DNA from: Adiantum capillus-veneris
Taxonomy: Eukaryota > Streptophyta > Polypodiopsida > Polypodiales > Pteridaceae
Assembly: GCA_014529385.2 (NCBI GenBank)
Contig: CM043959.1
Location: forward strand, 13,734,809-13,798,808
DNA: 64,000 nucleotides
Direction of reading: 5' to 3'
In this document: piece after piece, positions 40,371-51,580 of the stretch
How the letters are laid out: every line of letters begins with the position of its first letter
Position numbering within the stretch: position 1 is the stretch's first letter
The notes under the pieces: model-generated
What the model was told of the DNA's origin: nothing
What the model saw: only the letters and a program-made list of their open reading frames with translations
The model's database searches: none
Position numbers and translations under genes: made by a program

Positions 40371-42762
40371 GCCCTTTGGTAAGCTTGTTAGTACCATTTG
40401 TGGGATATGTTTTCTATTTCATATGGGTGATAGAAAATTTGTTGAGATCCTTTTGGATGAAAGGTTTTCACGCAGTGCCGGTAGTTGGTGCGGACATCTC
40501 ATTCCTACTCTCATAGTCCTCAACATTTGGATGCTTCTCTTGTGTTTCCCTTTGGAGTGCTCCAACCTTAGGGCAACCCATTCCAAACTTCCAGAGGATG
40601 TTGCAGTTTCCCTAGGTGATTCCTTTACTCTTGCCTTGAGTAATGGTGTCATGTTGTGATATTGATTACACAGTTTAGTGGTGGGTATATTCTTCTTAGT
40701 ACAACCAGAAAGGATGGTTTTGGTGAATATTGCAAGGAAACAAGTTACAACAATGGGAGTATATGTACTCTTCCAACCAAGTCTCTATGGTGTTTGGCAA
40801 TTTGTATTGGATTGTACCTATAGGGTTGATCTTGGCAGGTTTAGAGGAGGAAGGGACATATGGTTTGATCTCAGAGAGTTTGCTTGAGTAGCTAGGTTTT
40901 GTTGGGCCCCGATGGTTCCTTTGGCAAACATGATCATTAGGTGATGACTTTCAGGTCTTTCTATTCTTAGTTGTCCGTGTTTATAGATGGCATGATTCTC
41001 TTTAAGCCTCAAGTTCTATAAGATTTAAGTTTTTCTATTCAATAACACAAGAAGAAGTTTTACTCCACATTGTCTTAGAATTATTTCTAGTGGTACTAAA
41101 TCTATTTTCCCAAGATTGAGCAAGAAGGGGGCTTTTATCCTAAGGGGAGCTCTTCGCTTTAGCTCTTCAGCTTTCAATGACATTGTATGCTCTATTCCAC
41201 CATGGAGTTGAGTCAATTGTTTTACCATAGAGCATACTTTTGAGGATACTTCTCTTTCTATTATCTTCAGTCAACTATCAATGCTACATTTAGCTGAGTG
41301 CCATGCATGGTATCTTCTAGTCCTTAGTTTCCTTTCTTGTTTCTTGTGGCTTTGGATTATGTGCTTTAGCCCATCGTGTAGTAAGTATCTTGGTGGATAT
41401 TCTTTTTTATCCACATTGATGTTTGCTTTGTCTTCTAGATTGATCCCTACAGACTCAACCATTCATAACACACCTACTTCTCTTATCCTTAGACTAGCAT
41501 GTTGTTTCATATAGGTGGACAGTGGTTCTTCTCAAACTAGGAACCATTTACCACAATTAGCCATGGCATTCTTTATAGTGGAGAGATGTTCTTCTTGATT
41601 CTCCCATATTTGGATCTAAGTTCCATAGGTATATTTTATTTTTTGATTCACCTACCTTGGGTGGTCTGGTTACAAGTAGAGATTTATGACAATTATCCAT
41701 GGTTTGGGTGTTCTCTCTTCAAAGGGAGATGTGGCGAGCTTGGGTGTTCCTTTTTAGACCTGTTCCTTCAATTTTGGTGGTTCCATGAGCAACAAACAAG
41801 ATTGATAGCCTATTTGGTGGCTTTGTATATATAGCACATTGTTCTTCTCTTGTAGAGCTTGGATGCAAGATCTCTAAATCTTGCCGTATTAGCTCCAACC
41901 TCATTACCGATGTGTTGTTCCTTTCTGTTGGCTCCCAATTTGCTCTAAAAGTGGGGATGTGTTCCTTACAAATGAAGATCAATAGCAATTTTCATTGTCA
42001 GTTTCCATGAACTTCCTTTAGATACAATTTGTAGTTCATCATTCTATATGGTGGTTGGTGTAGTTCATTGGTTCTTTGTCATCATGCAATTGATTTCTCA
42101 ATAGCTTAGGTCATCCCATTCTCCAGTCGTAGCTTGGAGATTTTGGCATGTTTGAGCAAGCCTTTGAGCTCTTGGACCACTACTCTTTGATCATTAGCAT
42201 CCTACTTAGTAATTTTCACTTAGGACCGTTAATCAAGCCTCCTCTTGCATTAATAAAGCCCAATATTGAGCCAAGTTGGGTGCATTGAAATCGTGCCATT
42301 TATTCATCGTCTTGCAAAAATCTTGTTGTTGGAAGAAGCTTGTAATGAGGGCTTTTTAATGAGCTCCTAAGCTTCACATTTGGACCTCATTTGATGCCTC
42401 CACCATTTTCATCAACGCGAGTATTCTTTGCCTCTAATTTACAATTTGTATAGAGCTTAAGATCTTAGAAATTATTTTTAGAAAGAGGACACTCCAAAAT
42501 GTTGGGTCAACTCACCCAAAATAGCATCATTTGGGATGTCTCAAGTTCAAATCAACAAAGCTATTTTGGCAAAGAAATAGTGAAAAAACATGAAACAACA
42601 ACCTAGTTTTTCCTATAGTCCACCCGGGTCTATGTACTACGGAAGGGCACTAACTAGAATATCTGTAGAATTATTTTTTTTATTGACCAAAGTGGCTCTG
42701 ATCGACTACAATAAGAATTACCCCAAGTGTGTGACGGTCACTTGGGGTAATTCTCGTTGTAG

Positions 42763-43480
42763 TTGATGACAACTTTGTGCACTAATTGGATGAAGCTACC
42801 ACTGCACTCATCAATGCTTGAATGTATGTTTGTTATTAAAGAAAAACACTCTAAAATTTCACTCAAAATGCAATTATATGGTTTAATGATAAAGAAGGAG
42901 AGGATCTCTCTAAACCCATCAATTGTCAAAAGAGCATTTGCACTCAATTGATCTATTTGGTAGATGAAGAGGACAAGATAGCGGTTCTCTCAAAAGCACT
43001 CATCAAAGAGTTCAATCAAATAGTGACCATCCTCAAAGAAAAAGAACCAGTATCAACTTTTGAAAGCATCATCAACTCACTTCAAGAAGAGTCCAAAAAA
43101 TGACAAAAGCACTAAAGGAGCCTTTAATGGAGCATATGCAGTCAATAGTAGCAAAATTAAGTGATGCCAACATTGTGAAAGAAACATTATTTGTCAAAGG
43201 ATTGCTACAAGATCAACCCATGCAATGTATGTGGAAAGAACACACATTCACCAAATTTTTGTTTCTACAAAGACAAAGAAGCTGGCACAAGCAATAGAAG
43301 CAACTTCAAAGATGGAGATCAAGGTAAAAACTCTAACAAAAAAGGCAAAATTAATATGGCACTTGAAGACTCTGACGACAAAGATGGTGAGGTCAATACT
43401 TACTACATCAAAGACATACTGTGAAGCACCAACTTTTGTAGCCAAAACCTTGATGGAATCAAGGGAGACATTTTTCATCT
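42763..43480 (+). pseudogene. Copia gag remnant with CCHC zinc knuckle
   Basis: In the frame of 43191-43424 stands CNVCGKNTHSPNFCFYKDKEAG, a canonical C-x2-C-x4-H-x4-C knuckle of Copia Gag followed by a Lys/Asp-rich tail. Upstream (42763-43090) several frames show gag-like helices (KEKHSKISLKMQLYGLM, ILKEKEPVSTFESIINSLQEE) broken by stops. It lies far from the PBS of the surrounding element (39358), so it may be a separate insertion. Confidence 0.65.
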
Positions 43481-44272
43481 ATTCATATTGTTAAATTCTT
43501 TACGATAAACATATGATTCCTACACCCTACTGTTAAATATTCTAGGGGAGGATACTTTGTATTTGTTGAGTTTTTTTGTTTTCGGAGTCAGGCAGGGCAA
43601 GCCTGGCAGCTCCCCTTATCCACCGTAAGGGGACAAGAAGAACGACCAGGACTATGCCTCGAGAAACCAAAGGCAGCTTACATACGACACACACGAGGAG
43701 GTTTGTTAGAGTGTGTGACATATTTGTGCACCTTTGTATATGGAGCCTTTCCCTAGCCACTTAGGCATGTCTAGCCTTCCCAAATGATTCCATTCAAATG
43801 TACATGTCCTAGGGATGCTTCAACACATTCCCCGCTTGCATAAGAAGCGAAGAGGTTGCATATGAGTCCTCCACTTGATTCTCTCCAATTGGATTGATCC
43901 TTGAGCTCTCTCATACCTGATCCATGGTGTAAGAAAAAAACTCTAGCCTATGCCTATATAAGAGGCACTTTTTTAGTCATTTTCAACTTCAATAAATCAA
44001 GCTCTACTATGTCATTTTCTATCCATGAATGGTTGATTTGAGTTTTTGCTATAACCCTACAGGTTGACAAACTCAGTTGAGATTCTTGCTAGACAGCATT
44101 GTACTTCTCGAACCTCTTTCGGGGGTAGTGCTTGGATGGTACTATGGCCATATATTGTTCAACCTCAAATTTTTATAGCATATATCCTCATCCACAAAAC
44201 CCTCTCTTTATAGTTGCACATTGCTCACTCCAGCTTCTTTGTCCATTTTCCTTTCCAAGAGTTGAGAGGGAG

Positions 44273-45050
44273 TGTTAGAGTTATGCTATCTCTCTAGATT
44301 CTTCTAGTCAGTCCTAGTGTATCCTAGGTATAGGTGTTAGGAAGTGAGGCAATTTTCTCATGTCGGGACATTCAACCATGCTAAGCTCAGGGTTTTGGCT
44401 TGGTTCCATGGCCATGTAGGCTCCTCTTGCCTCAGGGTATTTTTTCCCCTTGCAGGCCATTGCCTTCCTAGAGCCCTAAGGGCCCATATCCCCATTTTTT
44501 TATGCTCTTTCCCATCTATGGGATCCTTCCTCATTTGTGGAGCTAGAGATTTGGGTTGGGACTCTTGTTATTTCCTTGTATAGTGAGCAAGGAAGGTCAC
44601 CTCCTATGCAATGGAGTACATCCCAAAGGGAGACACCCTCCCTTGGGTGACCTAGGGGGTTTGCAGAGATCATCCCTCGAGATCATTTTCTCAGTAGTTG
44701 AATAGCCCTAGCATTATTGCTCGCTAGCCCCTAGTGTTTTTGGTACGTAGCCATGGCATGGTTTGCTATAGATGGTGGACATTATGTGCATGTGAGCAGA
44801 TTAGTCCCAATGGTTTTCATCGGTAGCAGTGGCATTTCTTGGATATAATTTCCACGATGAAGTGCATGATCTTGGTAGACTTACATATGCATTGTGATCA
44901 TGCAGTGGTAGAATTTATCATCCAAGATCCAAATCTAGATCTAGATCAAGCTAAAAGGAGTTGCACCAAATCTATGTACTCAGAGAATGCTGGAGGTAAT
45001 GCCCATGTTGAGGCCGTGCCAATGGCCTCATGTGCAGGAGGAGAATAAGT
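44273..45050 (+). repeat. 3' LTR of the Copia element, truncated
   Basis: Starts tgttagagttatg after the PPT gttgagagggag and follows the central LTR up to a point near 45050 (gtgcaggaggag). The last third, including the CT repeat, is absent. Confidence 0.75.
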
Positions 45051-45269
45051 TATGTTTTGTGAAGGGTTTTAAACACTACTCTTGTAAACAAATTACATGG
45101 GAGTAAGACTACCCTATGCATGTAAGCATTGAAACACCAAGTCAAGTACTCACACAAGTTTGTCAAAACGAGTAGACATTGCCTTCATAGCCAAGAATTC
45201 ATAGCTAATACCCTTCTTATTTTTATTTATCATGGATTTCAACATAATTTTGCTACATCCAAGTGTAGC

Positions 45270-45639
45270 TAGGAAAGCTTCCACACAAGAAACATGAAAA
45301 CCATATACTATCTAATGTGAAAGGATGTTTGGGAGATCTTTGAAGGTGCAGAATCAAATAGCAAGGTCAATCCTCCAAATTGGAAGAATAAAAATGAGTG
45401 GTTGCTGCCCTCCTAGCCAAGAACACAAGAGCTATTTATCATGGATTTCAACATGATTCATGTTACACCCAAGTTTAGTTGGAAAAGCTTCCACACCAGG
45501 AAGATAAAAACCATTTGACATCTGATGCAAAAGGACCTTTGGGAGCTCTTCGAAGATGGTGAAGCAAGTAACATGGCCAATACTCCAGAATGGAAGAGGC
45601 AAAACAACAAAGCACTCTGCATAATCACTAGTTGTTTAT
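45270..45639 (+). pseudogene. Copia gag remnants, two partial copies
   Basis: A block beginning 'atttatcatggatttcaacat' occurs at about 45225 and again at about 45434. The second copy can be read FSWKSFHTRKIK, DLWELFEDGEASN and EWKRQNNKALCIITS, in the order of the Copia gag core (WK...M, DLW, W). The first copy has the same order with more damage. The second is interrupted by the LTR at 45640. Confidence 0.55.
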
Positions 45640-47620
45640 TGTTAGAGTGAGAGCCTAGATTTCTCTTGTGGGACATATCCCCATATCCATGAGGAAACTT
45701 CCTAGTTCTTTCCATATGAAGAATCTTCTTACACACTTTCCACACACAAGGAAACTTTCTATGAACTTTCTTTAACCTCCCCAACTCACCTCCTTGAAGC
45801 TCTACTTAAGATCCTTCTATTTCATTGTTGTATGCATTTCTCTATTGATTAAGCATCTCTATTCTCATTATTCTATTATGCAATTGATTATTGCTACTAA
45901 GTGATTACTTACAATGAATGGTACCCTAATTGACCCTCCTTAGATCACTACAACTAGTATCAAAGCTAGGACTAGGAGAAGGGATAAATACCATTCACAA
46001 AAAACATAATTAGATCTTTTTAAGATTAGAACTGATCTCTTTACAAAATGATCTAGCCAATATATCTGCATTTTAGAAGCAATTGTCCTGCTTTTTTTAT
46101 TTCGATAATCTCCTACATCTAGAATCCTTATCATATGTATCTTCAAAGAAAATAAAAATAAAAATAAAAGGCCTTTGAAAGCTATCAAAGTCTTAACTGC
46201 CTTGCAAAGAAGATATTCTTTTGGAAACAAAATGTGGAACTCCTATTGAAGCAAGCTCATCACCGACTGTGGTAGTAGGGTATTGAGAATCACTTGGAGT
46301 AGCATGTGATCAAGTGTTACCATGCCAAAACTCTGAAAATTCCCTTCCATTTTATGCTTGGTAACTCTACTTCACTTCTTTGGATTAATTGTTGTAGCCT
46401 ACGAACTAATTTAGCTTGTTGTTTACCTCCTCTTCCATGCTCAACCAATTTTCTTGCTACCTCAAGCCCTACAACAATGATTGCTAGCAGCTCATGCTAT
46501 GCCCAAGCACTTAGAGTTGGCCATTAACTTTTTCTGATTGTTCATCATTACAACACCATCTATTGTGTTTAAGCTCGCCTTCAAACCACTTAGAATCCCT
46601 TCCATCTAGCATATATTCATGCTTATCAAATAGCATTCTCTACCTCATCATCTGCATTTTATAGCCTACATTGTCCTTCAATATACAACCTCTACCATGC
46701 TCTATGATATGTATGTAGGTTGAAGTTTCTCTATGATTCGCTTGTAGATTGGATTTTTTGCCAATCTCTCCATTGAAAGTACTCGTGTAGCAGTCATTCT
46801 TGGCACAAGTTTGGAGTTTGACTTTCCACTCTTTATTAGCCCATCGGCATCAAAGAAGATCTTTACTCCAAGATTAAAAGAAGACAAAGAGAAATACAGA
46901 GGACATAAAGATCATCATGGAAAGAACAAAAACAACACAAAAGAAGGAAAACATTAGTTACAAATATGATCATTGAGGCAAGGGCATCATCATCAATGTA
47001 ATAACAAAAGGAATGTGTTGTACTCTATGTGTTTGCTCACTAGTAACTTTCATAAAGCCTAAAATTATCATTTTCTCTATTGCTCTTGATGTAAGGCTAA
47101 TAGAAAGTACAACTACATAATAAAGTGGTAAGAGCTATCCTTGAAGTTGATTTTAAACCTGCTACAATAGGATTTACTAGTAAATCTAGAGTGATGTATT
47201 TTATTGAATAATGGTGCTGAAAAAAATTGACATCCACCATGTTGAATTGTGTGAACCTCTCAATTGTATCAAGGTAACTTCCTCGGAACAAGGGTAGAAA
47301 TTCACAAGAAGAATTTCTTAGTTTAAGGGGAGGCAATCATAGCCTCTCAAGGAGAGGGTTATTGGAGTGAGATCTTAGATTGCTCCTATGCAACATATCC
47401 CCATAGCCATGAGGAACCTTCCTAGTTCTTTTCATATGAAGAATCTTCTTACCCACTTTCCACATCAAAAAACTTTCTATGAACTTTCATAAACCATCTC
47501 AACTCACCTCCCTTGAAGCTCTATTTAAGAGCCATCTATTTTGTTGTTGCATGCATTTTTCTGGTAACTAAGCATCTCTATTCTCATTATTCTCTTGTAC
47601 ATGTAATTATTGTTAATTAA
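45640..47620 (+). mobile_element. Small LTR element, probably non-autonomous
   Basis: The 5' LTR at 45640-45952 (313 bp, tgttagagtgagag ... gatcactaca) is followed by a PBS-like actagtatcaaagc. The 3' LTR starts near 47359 after a purine stretch (caaggagaggg) and is readable to about 47620, where it is truncated. The LTRs share long blocks (catgaggaa.cttcctagttctttt.catatgaagaatcttctta). The interior is about 1.4 kb and shows no recognisable protein, so the element depended on others. It is inserted in, or next to, the Copia gag remnant. Confidence 0.7.
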
Positions 47621-47923
47621 ACTCAAAGGATAGGTTTGGATATCTCATGTATATGCATGTACTACTTCTTATTCTTTTAGGTCAAAACTTGCTTTATGTG
47701 AAAGAAGAGTGATGTGAGATTGGGACACATGGTTAAAAAAATTTAAATTGATGATTTAAAATTAGGTTTATTTTCTATTCATACTCTTTTGAATGCATAA
47801 AAATTCCATCTTTAAGGGCCATATGTGTGGTTTAATTGTCATTAACAAGTACAATTAAAGTTTGAAGTGCAGAAGTTGGTTTCGATTTATGAATATGGTT
47901 TACGATCAAGGGATGAAGTTCCC

Positions 47924-47957
47924 TTATGGTTATGGTTATGGTTATGGTTATGGTTTT
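47924..47957. repeat. TTATGG hexamer repeat, about five units
   Basis: Short tandem array. It is not the plant telomere repeat TTTAGGG. Confidence 0.9.
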
Positions 47958-48154
47958 TGGTTGTCATAGTTGGCATAGCTTTTGAAATTCTTTTCATTAT
48001 GGTTGTGGTGCCAAAATGCTACCAAAATTTGTGCAACCATGTTATATCCTAAAGTGGTTTGCATGAAAGTTGTACATCACCCAGAGTAGGGTGGAGTGTT
48101 CACCCATGTGTTCACCTATCTAATGAGAACTGGTATAGTGGTTTATGGTTTGAG

Positions 48155-48330
48155 ATTTTATTTTAAAGTCGTTTTGATTAATTATGTCAAACATGTAAGG
48201 GTAGAGACACTGTACAGCATGATTTCCTTAGAAAGGGTACAGACATTTTATTTTAAAGTGGTTTTGATTAATTATGTCAAACATGTAAGGGTAGAGACAT
48301 TGTACAACATGATTTCCTTAGAAAGGATAG
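48155..48330. repeat. 90-bp unit repeated twice
   Basis: The unit starting attttattttaaagt occurs at 48155 and 48245, nearly identical, ending in a shorter reprise of its last 30 bp. An open stretch (48096-48515) runs through it without any known motif. Confidence 0.9.
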
Positions 48331-48664
48331 AGACATTGTACAACCCAATTTCCTCAAAAATGATTGTTTGTGCATATGCAAGATGCTATGATATGTTTGG
48401 ACTCATGTGTCATGTTTCTCATGACAACTTCGACACAAGATTGCACACCTACCTTGCATACTCCAAAATGAAATGGTCAATGAATTGCAGCCATGTTGGA
48501 TTGGATGTTAAATAGATATTCTTTTTTTGTTAGGCTCATCTTCATGGCTAGTACATTGGGGGTTGAACTAGCCTACATGGCTAGCATTTTGCGGATCTTA
48601 CCTTGGCTTAGATTAAATACCTATTGTGACACCAACCAGATGTGGTATCTAAACTAGAATGGTT

Positions 48665-48845
48665 AGTATTGATATCCTATCACCTGATGATATTTGGAAT
48701 TCTTTTAGAGAACCGGTTCATGGAGAAAGATGAAGCGGCTTCATTCGCATCATGGTATGGGATGGAGGCAAAAGGAAATTCTCTCTATCCATAGTAGGAG
48801 TTGCAAATAGGTGGGACCGATTGATCTCACATAGGTTCCAATACT
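48665..48845. mobile_element. MITE copy 1, left terminal inverted repeat partly deleted
   Basis: About 181 bp, nearly identical to the copy at 49253-49449, except that some 17 bases (gtgagatcagtcggtcc) of the left arm are missing. The right arm is complete (aggtgggaccgattgatctcacatagg). Confidence 0.75.
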
Positions 48846-48971
48846 CTTACAAGTCATTTTGGTATTAGGATTATGATATACTTATATTTAATAGCATAAA
48901 TTCATGGTTTGCTTATTTCATTTAGTTGGGATATTGAAATATTCTCTTTTTTATTCTCTTGTGTCATCTAT

Positions 48972-49022
<51 letters not shown>
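48972..49022. repeat. (CT)n microsatellite, about 50 bp
   Basis: Pure CT dinucleotides between the two MITE copies. Confidence 0.97.
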
Positions 49023-49023
<1 letters not shown>

Positions 49024-49252
49024 TCCTGCCCATAGATACACTATACATATATTCACCCTCCACTTCATCATTCACTGAGTATGCTTTCACTCATACACAT
49101 TCAAGGTTAGCACTAACCACTAGGTACCTTTGGGTGCAATCTCAAACAGGTCAAGCACAAGCATTTATTCCCCTATGGTATGGCTTTTTGGGCTTTGATA
49201 TATTTTAAGATTGTTATTGATGAAAATGCGTAACTTATATAATTCTTGTATA

Positions 49253-49449
49253 AGTATTAGAGCCTATGTGAGATCAGTCGGTCCCACCTGATGATATTTG
49301 GAATTCTTTTAGAGAACCGGTTCATGGGGAAAGATGAAGCGGCTTCATTCGCATCATGGTATGGGATGGAGGCAAAAGGAAATTCTCTCTATCCATAGTA
49401 GGAGTTGCAAATAGGTGGGACCGACTGATCTCACATAGGTTCCAATACT
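49253..49449. mobile_element. MITE copy 2 with 37-bp terminal inverted repeats
   Basis: The left arm 49253-49289 and the right arm 49413-49449 are inverted copies with two mismatches in 37. The inner 27 are perfect. The interior of about 120 bp has no ORF. No convincing target duplication was found, so the superfamily is open. Confidence 0.8.
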
Positions 49450-49610
49450 TCTCTAATGTGGTTGAGTTTTGAAAAATGTGTATGATTACTTCAAAATAAA
49501 CGTTGGAATGCTTCAAATTTGCTAAATTTTTCAAGAAATTTGAAGTACTTACGGCTTTCGTAGGGAAAGAAAGACTATAGAATAATTATAGACCTAAGTG
49601 TTGTGTGAGA

Positions 49611-49698
49611 GGTCTAAAGATTTTCCAGTGCTAAGGATAGATTGGATATCCAGAGATCTAAAGATTTTCCAGTGCTGAGGATAGATAGGATATCCAAA
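49611..49698. repeat. 44-bp unit repeated twice
   Basis: g(g/a)tctaaagattttccagtg at 49611 and 49655. Confidence 0.9.
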
Positions 49699-51328
49699 GA
49701 TCTAGTTTCATGTCATATATAGTGATAATCCCCATAAAAATTGAATTTTATTGAATAAAGAGCATAGATTCAATTTTGGTATTCATGTATACTAAGTTAT
49801 CTCTCTCTTTCTCTTCTGTTTCTAGATGTATCTTAATCATTTAGATGACTTCTCAGTGATTTTGCAACGAACATTGTTTCCAGCTATGATTTTAGGTTCA
49901 ATGTCTATTGAGGAGTTAAAGTGGTTTGAACTTCAAGTGGCAACTACATAGAATGGAAATTGTATGTTGACACCCAATCCAAACATTGAACTCAAATATA
50001 TCATAAGTATATGATTGATTCCCAAAGGATGAGTTTCAAGAATAAAGATATGTCCTTTATGTCAACCTTTGCTCACCCATAGAAGTGCTTGATCAAAAGA
50101 TGGTTCTGGCTAAGAAGGCCCTTATCCTCAACCAAAGGTATGCCTCTTGTGAGAAAAGAATTCAAGCAAAAGAAATTGATTCTATTATGTACCACATGAT
50201 TGGTTTAGCAAGATCTATATATAGCTTGGATTATGTACAATCCTCATAATCGTATCATCATTATTACCTTTGACAAATATGAGAAGCCTAAATGTACTTG
50301 GGACTTTGTTCAATTATCTCCAATTAGAATGGGCCCCAATAACTACTTTTATAGAGAAGACATAAACAAATGATATGCTTATGTGAACTTTATTTATACA
50401 TTACCACCAACAAATAGTTCTCATGGAGAAATGTTACAAGGATGACAATATGAGCTTACAAGTTTTTAAACTTTGAAACCTAGAATGTGAGTAGGTACCA
50501 AGGGTAGAACATTGATTTTGGGATCCAAGACTTGGTTTATTAGACCTTTACCTATTTATGCACTTATTCTAGACTAAATTTATGATATTCTTTGTCATAT
50601 AATTGAATTTTAAAAAAAAAATTGTCCTATTGGGGTGTCTTGGATTAATAAGCTTTGAGGTGCAAGTTAAAATTTTATTAATTCATGACTAACTTGAGTG
50701 ATGGGATGTGTGTGTATATAGCTGACCAACATCCTCATGGGATTTCAGTGAATATCCTTTCATAGTTGATCACTTAAGAGTACGTAAAATGCGGAGTGGA
50801 AGTCTAATTTACATCAGTAACCACAATGCAACACTTATCAAGAGTATCAAATGGGTTCAATTCCAAGATGGATAAGGAGATACTAGTCACAAATAGGATA
50901 TGATATACCAATGTGTACAAACTACTTTTGAGAGCAATTAGAGAAACATGGATAGCAAGATTAATTCTCCTCTCAGTACTAATAACAGGGTGCTTTGATA
51001 TTGTGATGTTTAATGTGTAGACCCACAAATGTTCTAACAGCCTTACACAATCACTTAGCCTTATACCCCAAGAAGTTATTTTTTCATCATTTTGAGAGAT
51101 TATTTTTTCATAACCCTCACAAGGTAAAAATTCTATTTTAAAAACATAACAAATCTCATTGTATGGCAAACTTTGCAAGTATATATCGCACAAATGGGTC
51201 GGTAATACAACACAAGTTATCCAATCATTCTCTTTTTCTTGTCAAATATTTCACCTATCAAAATTTCATTATTCATAATGACCTAAAGACACATGTAACA
51301 AATATGTTTTTGAAATTGGATTGATTGT

Positions 51329-51580
51329 ATGGATGATTACTTTGACTTGACTCATTCTTCTATCAAGAACAAGGCAAAAATCTCCAAGTTCAAGCTTGAA
51401 AAGATAGCCGAGCATCGGTTGAAGGATCATTCTGATAAGCATAGTGTCACTCCAAGTACGATGATTTGGGATTATCTTAAAGCTCAATTAAAGAATAATT
51501 ATCATAATAAGGTATATCAATTTGACTGCATGATAGAATTTCTTGATTATACTCAAGAAACCAAGGATTTAGAGTCATAG
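51329..51580 (+). pseudogene. Possible Ty3/Gypsy gag fragment
   Basis: 83 residues. The segment MIWDYLKAQLKNNYHNKVYQ and DYTQETKDLES resemble the part of the plant Retrotrans_gag domain that reads W-x-x-(L/M)-K...-F...-Y, then a Q-x-x-K region. The frame stops after 83 residues. The similarity is by eye only. A chance ORF is possible. Confidence 0.35.

Larger units (their letters stand above)
39379..44260 (+). pseudogene. Decayed internal region of the Copia element
   Basis: 4.9 kb with the layout of a Copia interior but without any intact domain that I can read, apart from a zinc knuckle at 43218-43260. An open stretch at 39589-39870 follows the expected start of gag, but the protein has no recognisable motif. 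A block at 40213-40370 is a 79-bp tandem repeat. No RT YVDD-type box or integrase motif was found, so either pol was lost or it is too mutated to see. Confidence 0.5.
36325..45050 (+). mobile_element. Copia LTR retrotransposon array: three LTR copies with decayed internal regions
   Basis: LTR copies start at about 36325 (ctattagggttatg), 38143 and 44273 (both tgttagagttatg, after a purine tract). The second is followed by a Met-type PBS, and the third ends the element. The sequence from about 36810 to 38142 repeats the 3' part of the internal region found at 41310-44272. The layout is therefore LTR - short internal end - LTR - internal - LTR, as left by unequal recombination between LTRs. Orientation is plus. 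Internal coding is almost completely destroyed. Confidence 0.75.

Noticed and set aside
40134-40397. Minus-strand ORF with repeated ...REHGNR/REHGDR... blocks
   Set aside because: The repeats come from the 79-bp DNA tandem duplication, not from a repeated protein.
47924-47957. Interstitial telomere repeat
   Set aside because: The unit is TTATGG, not TTTAGGG, and there are only about five copies.
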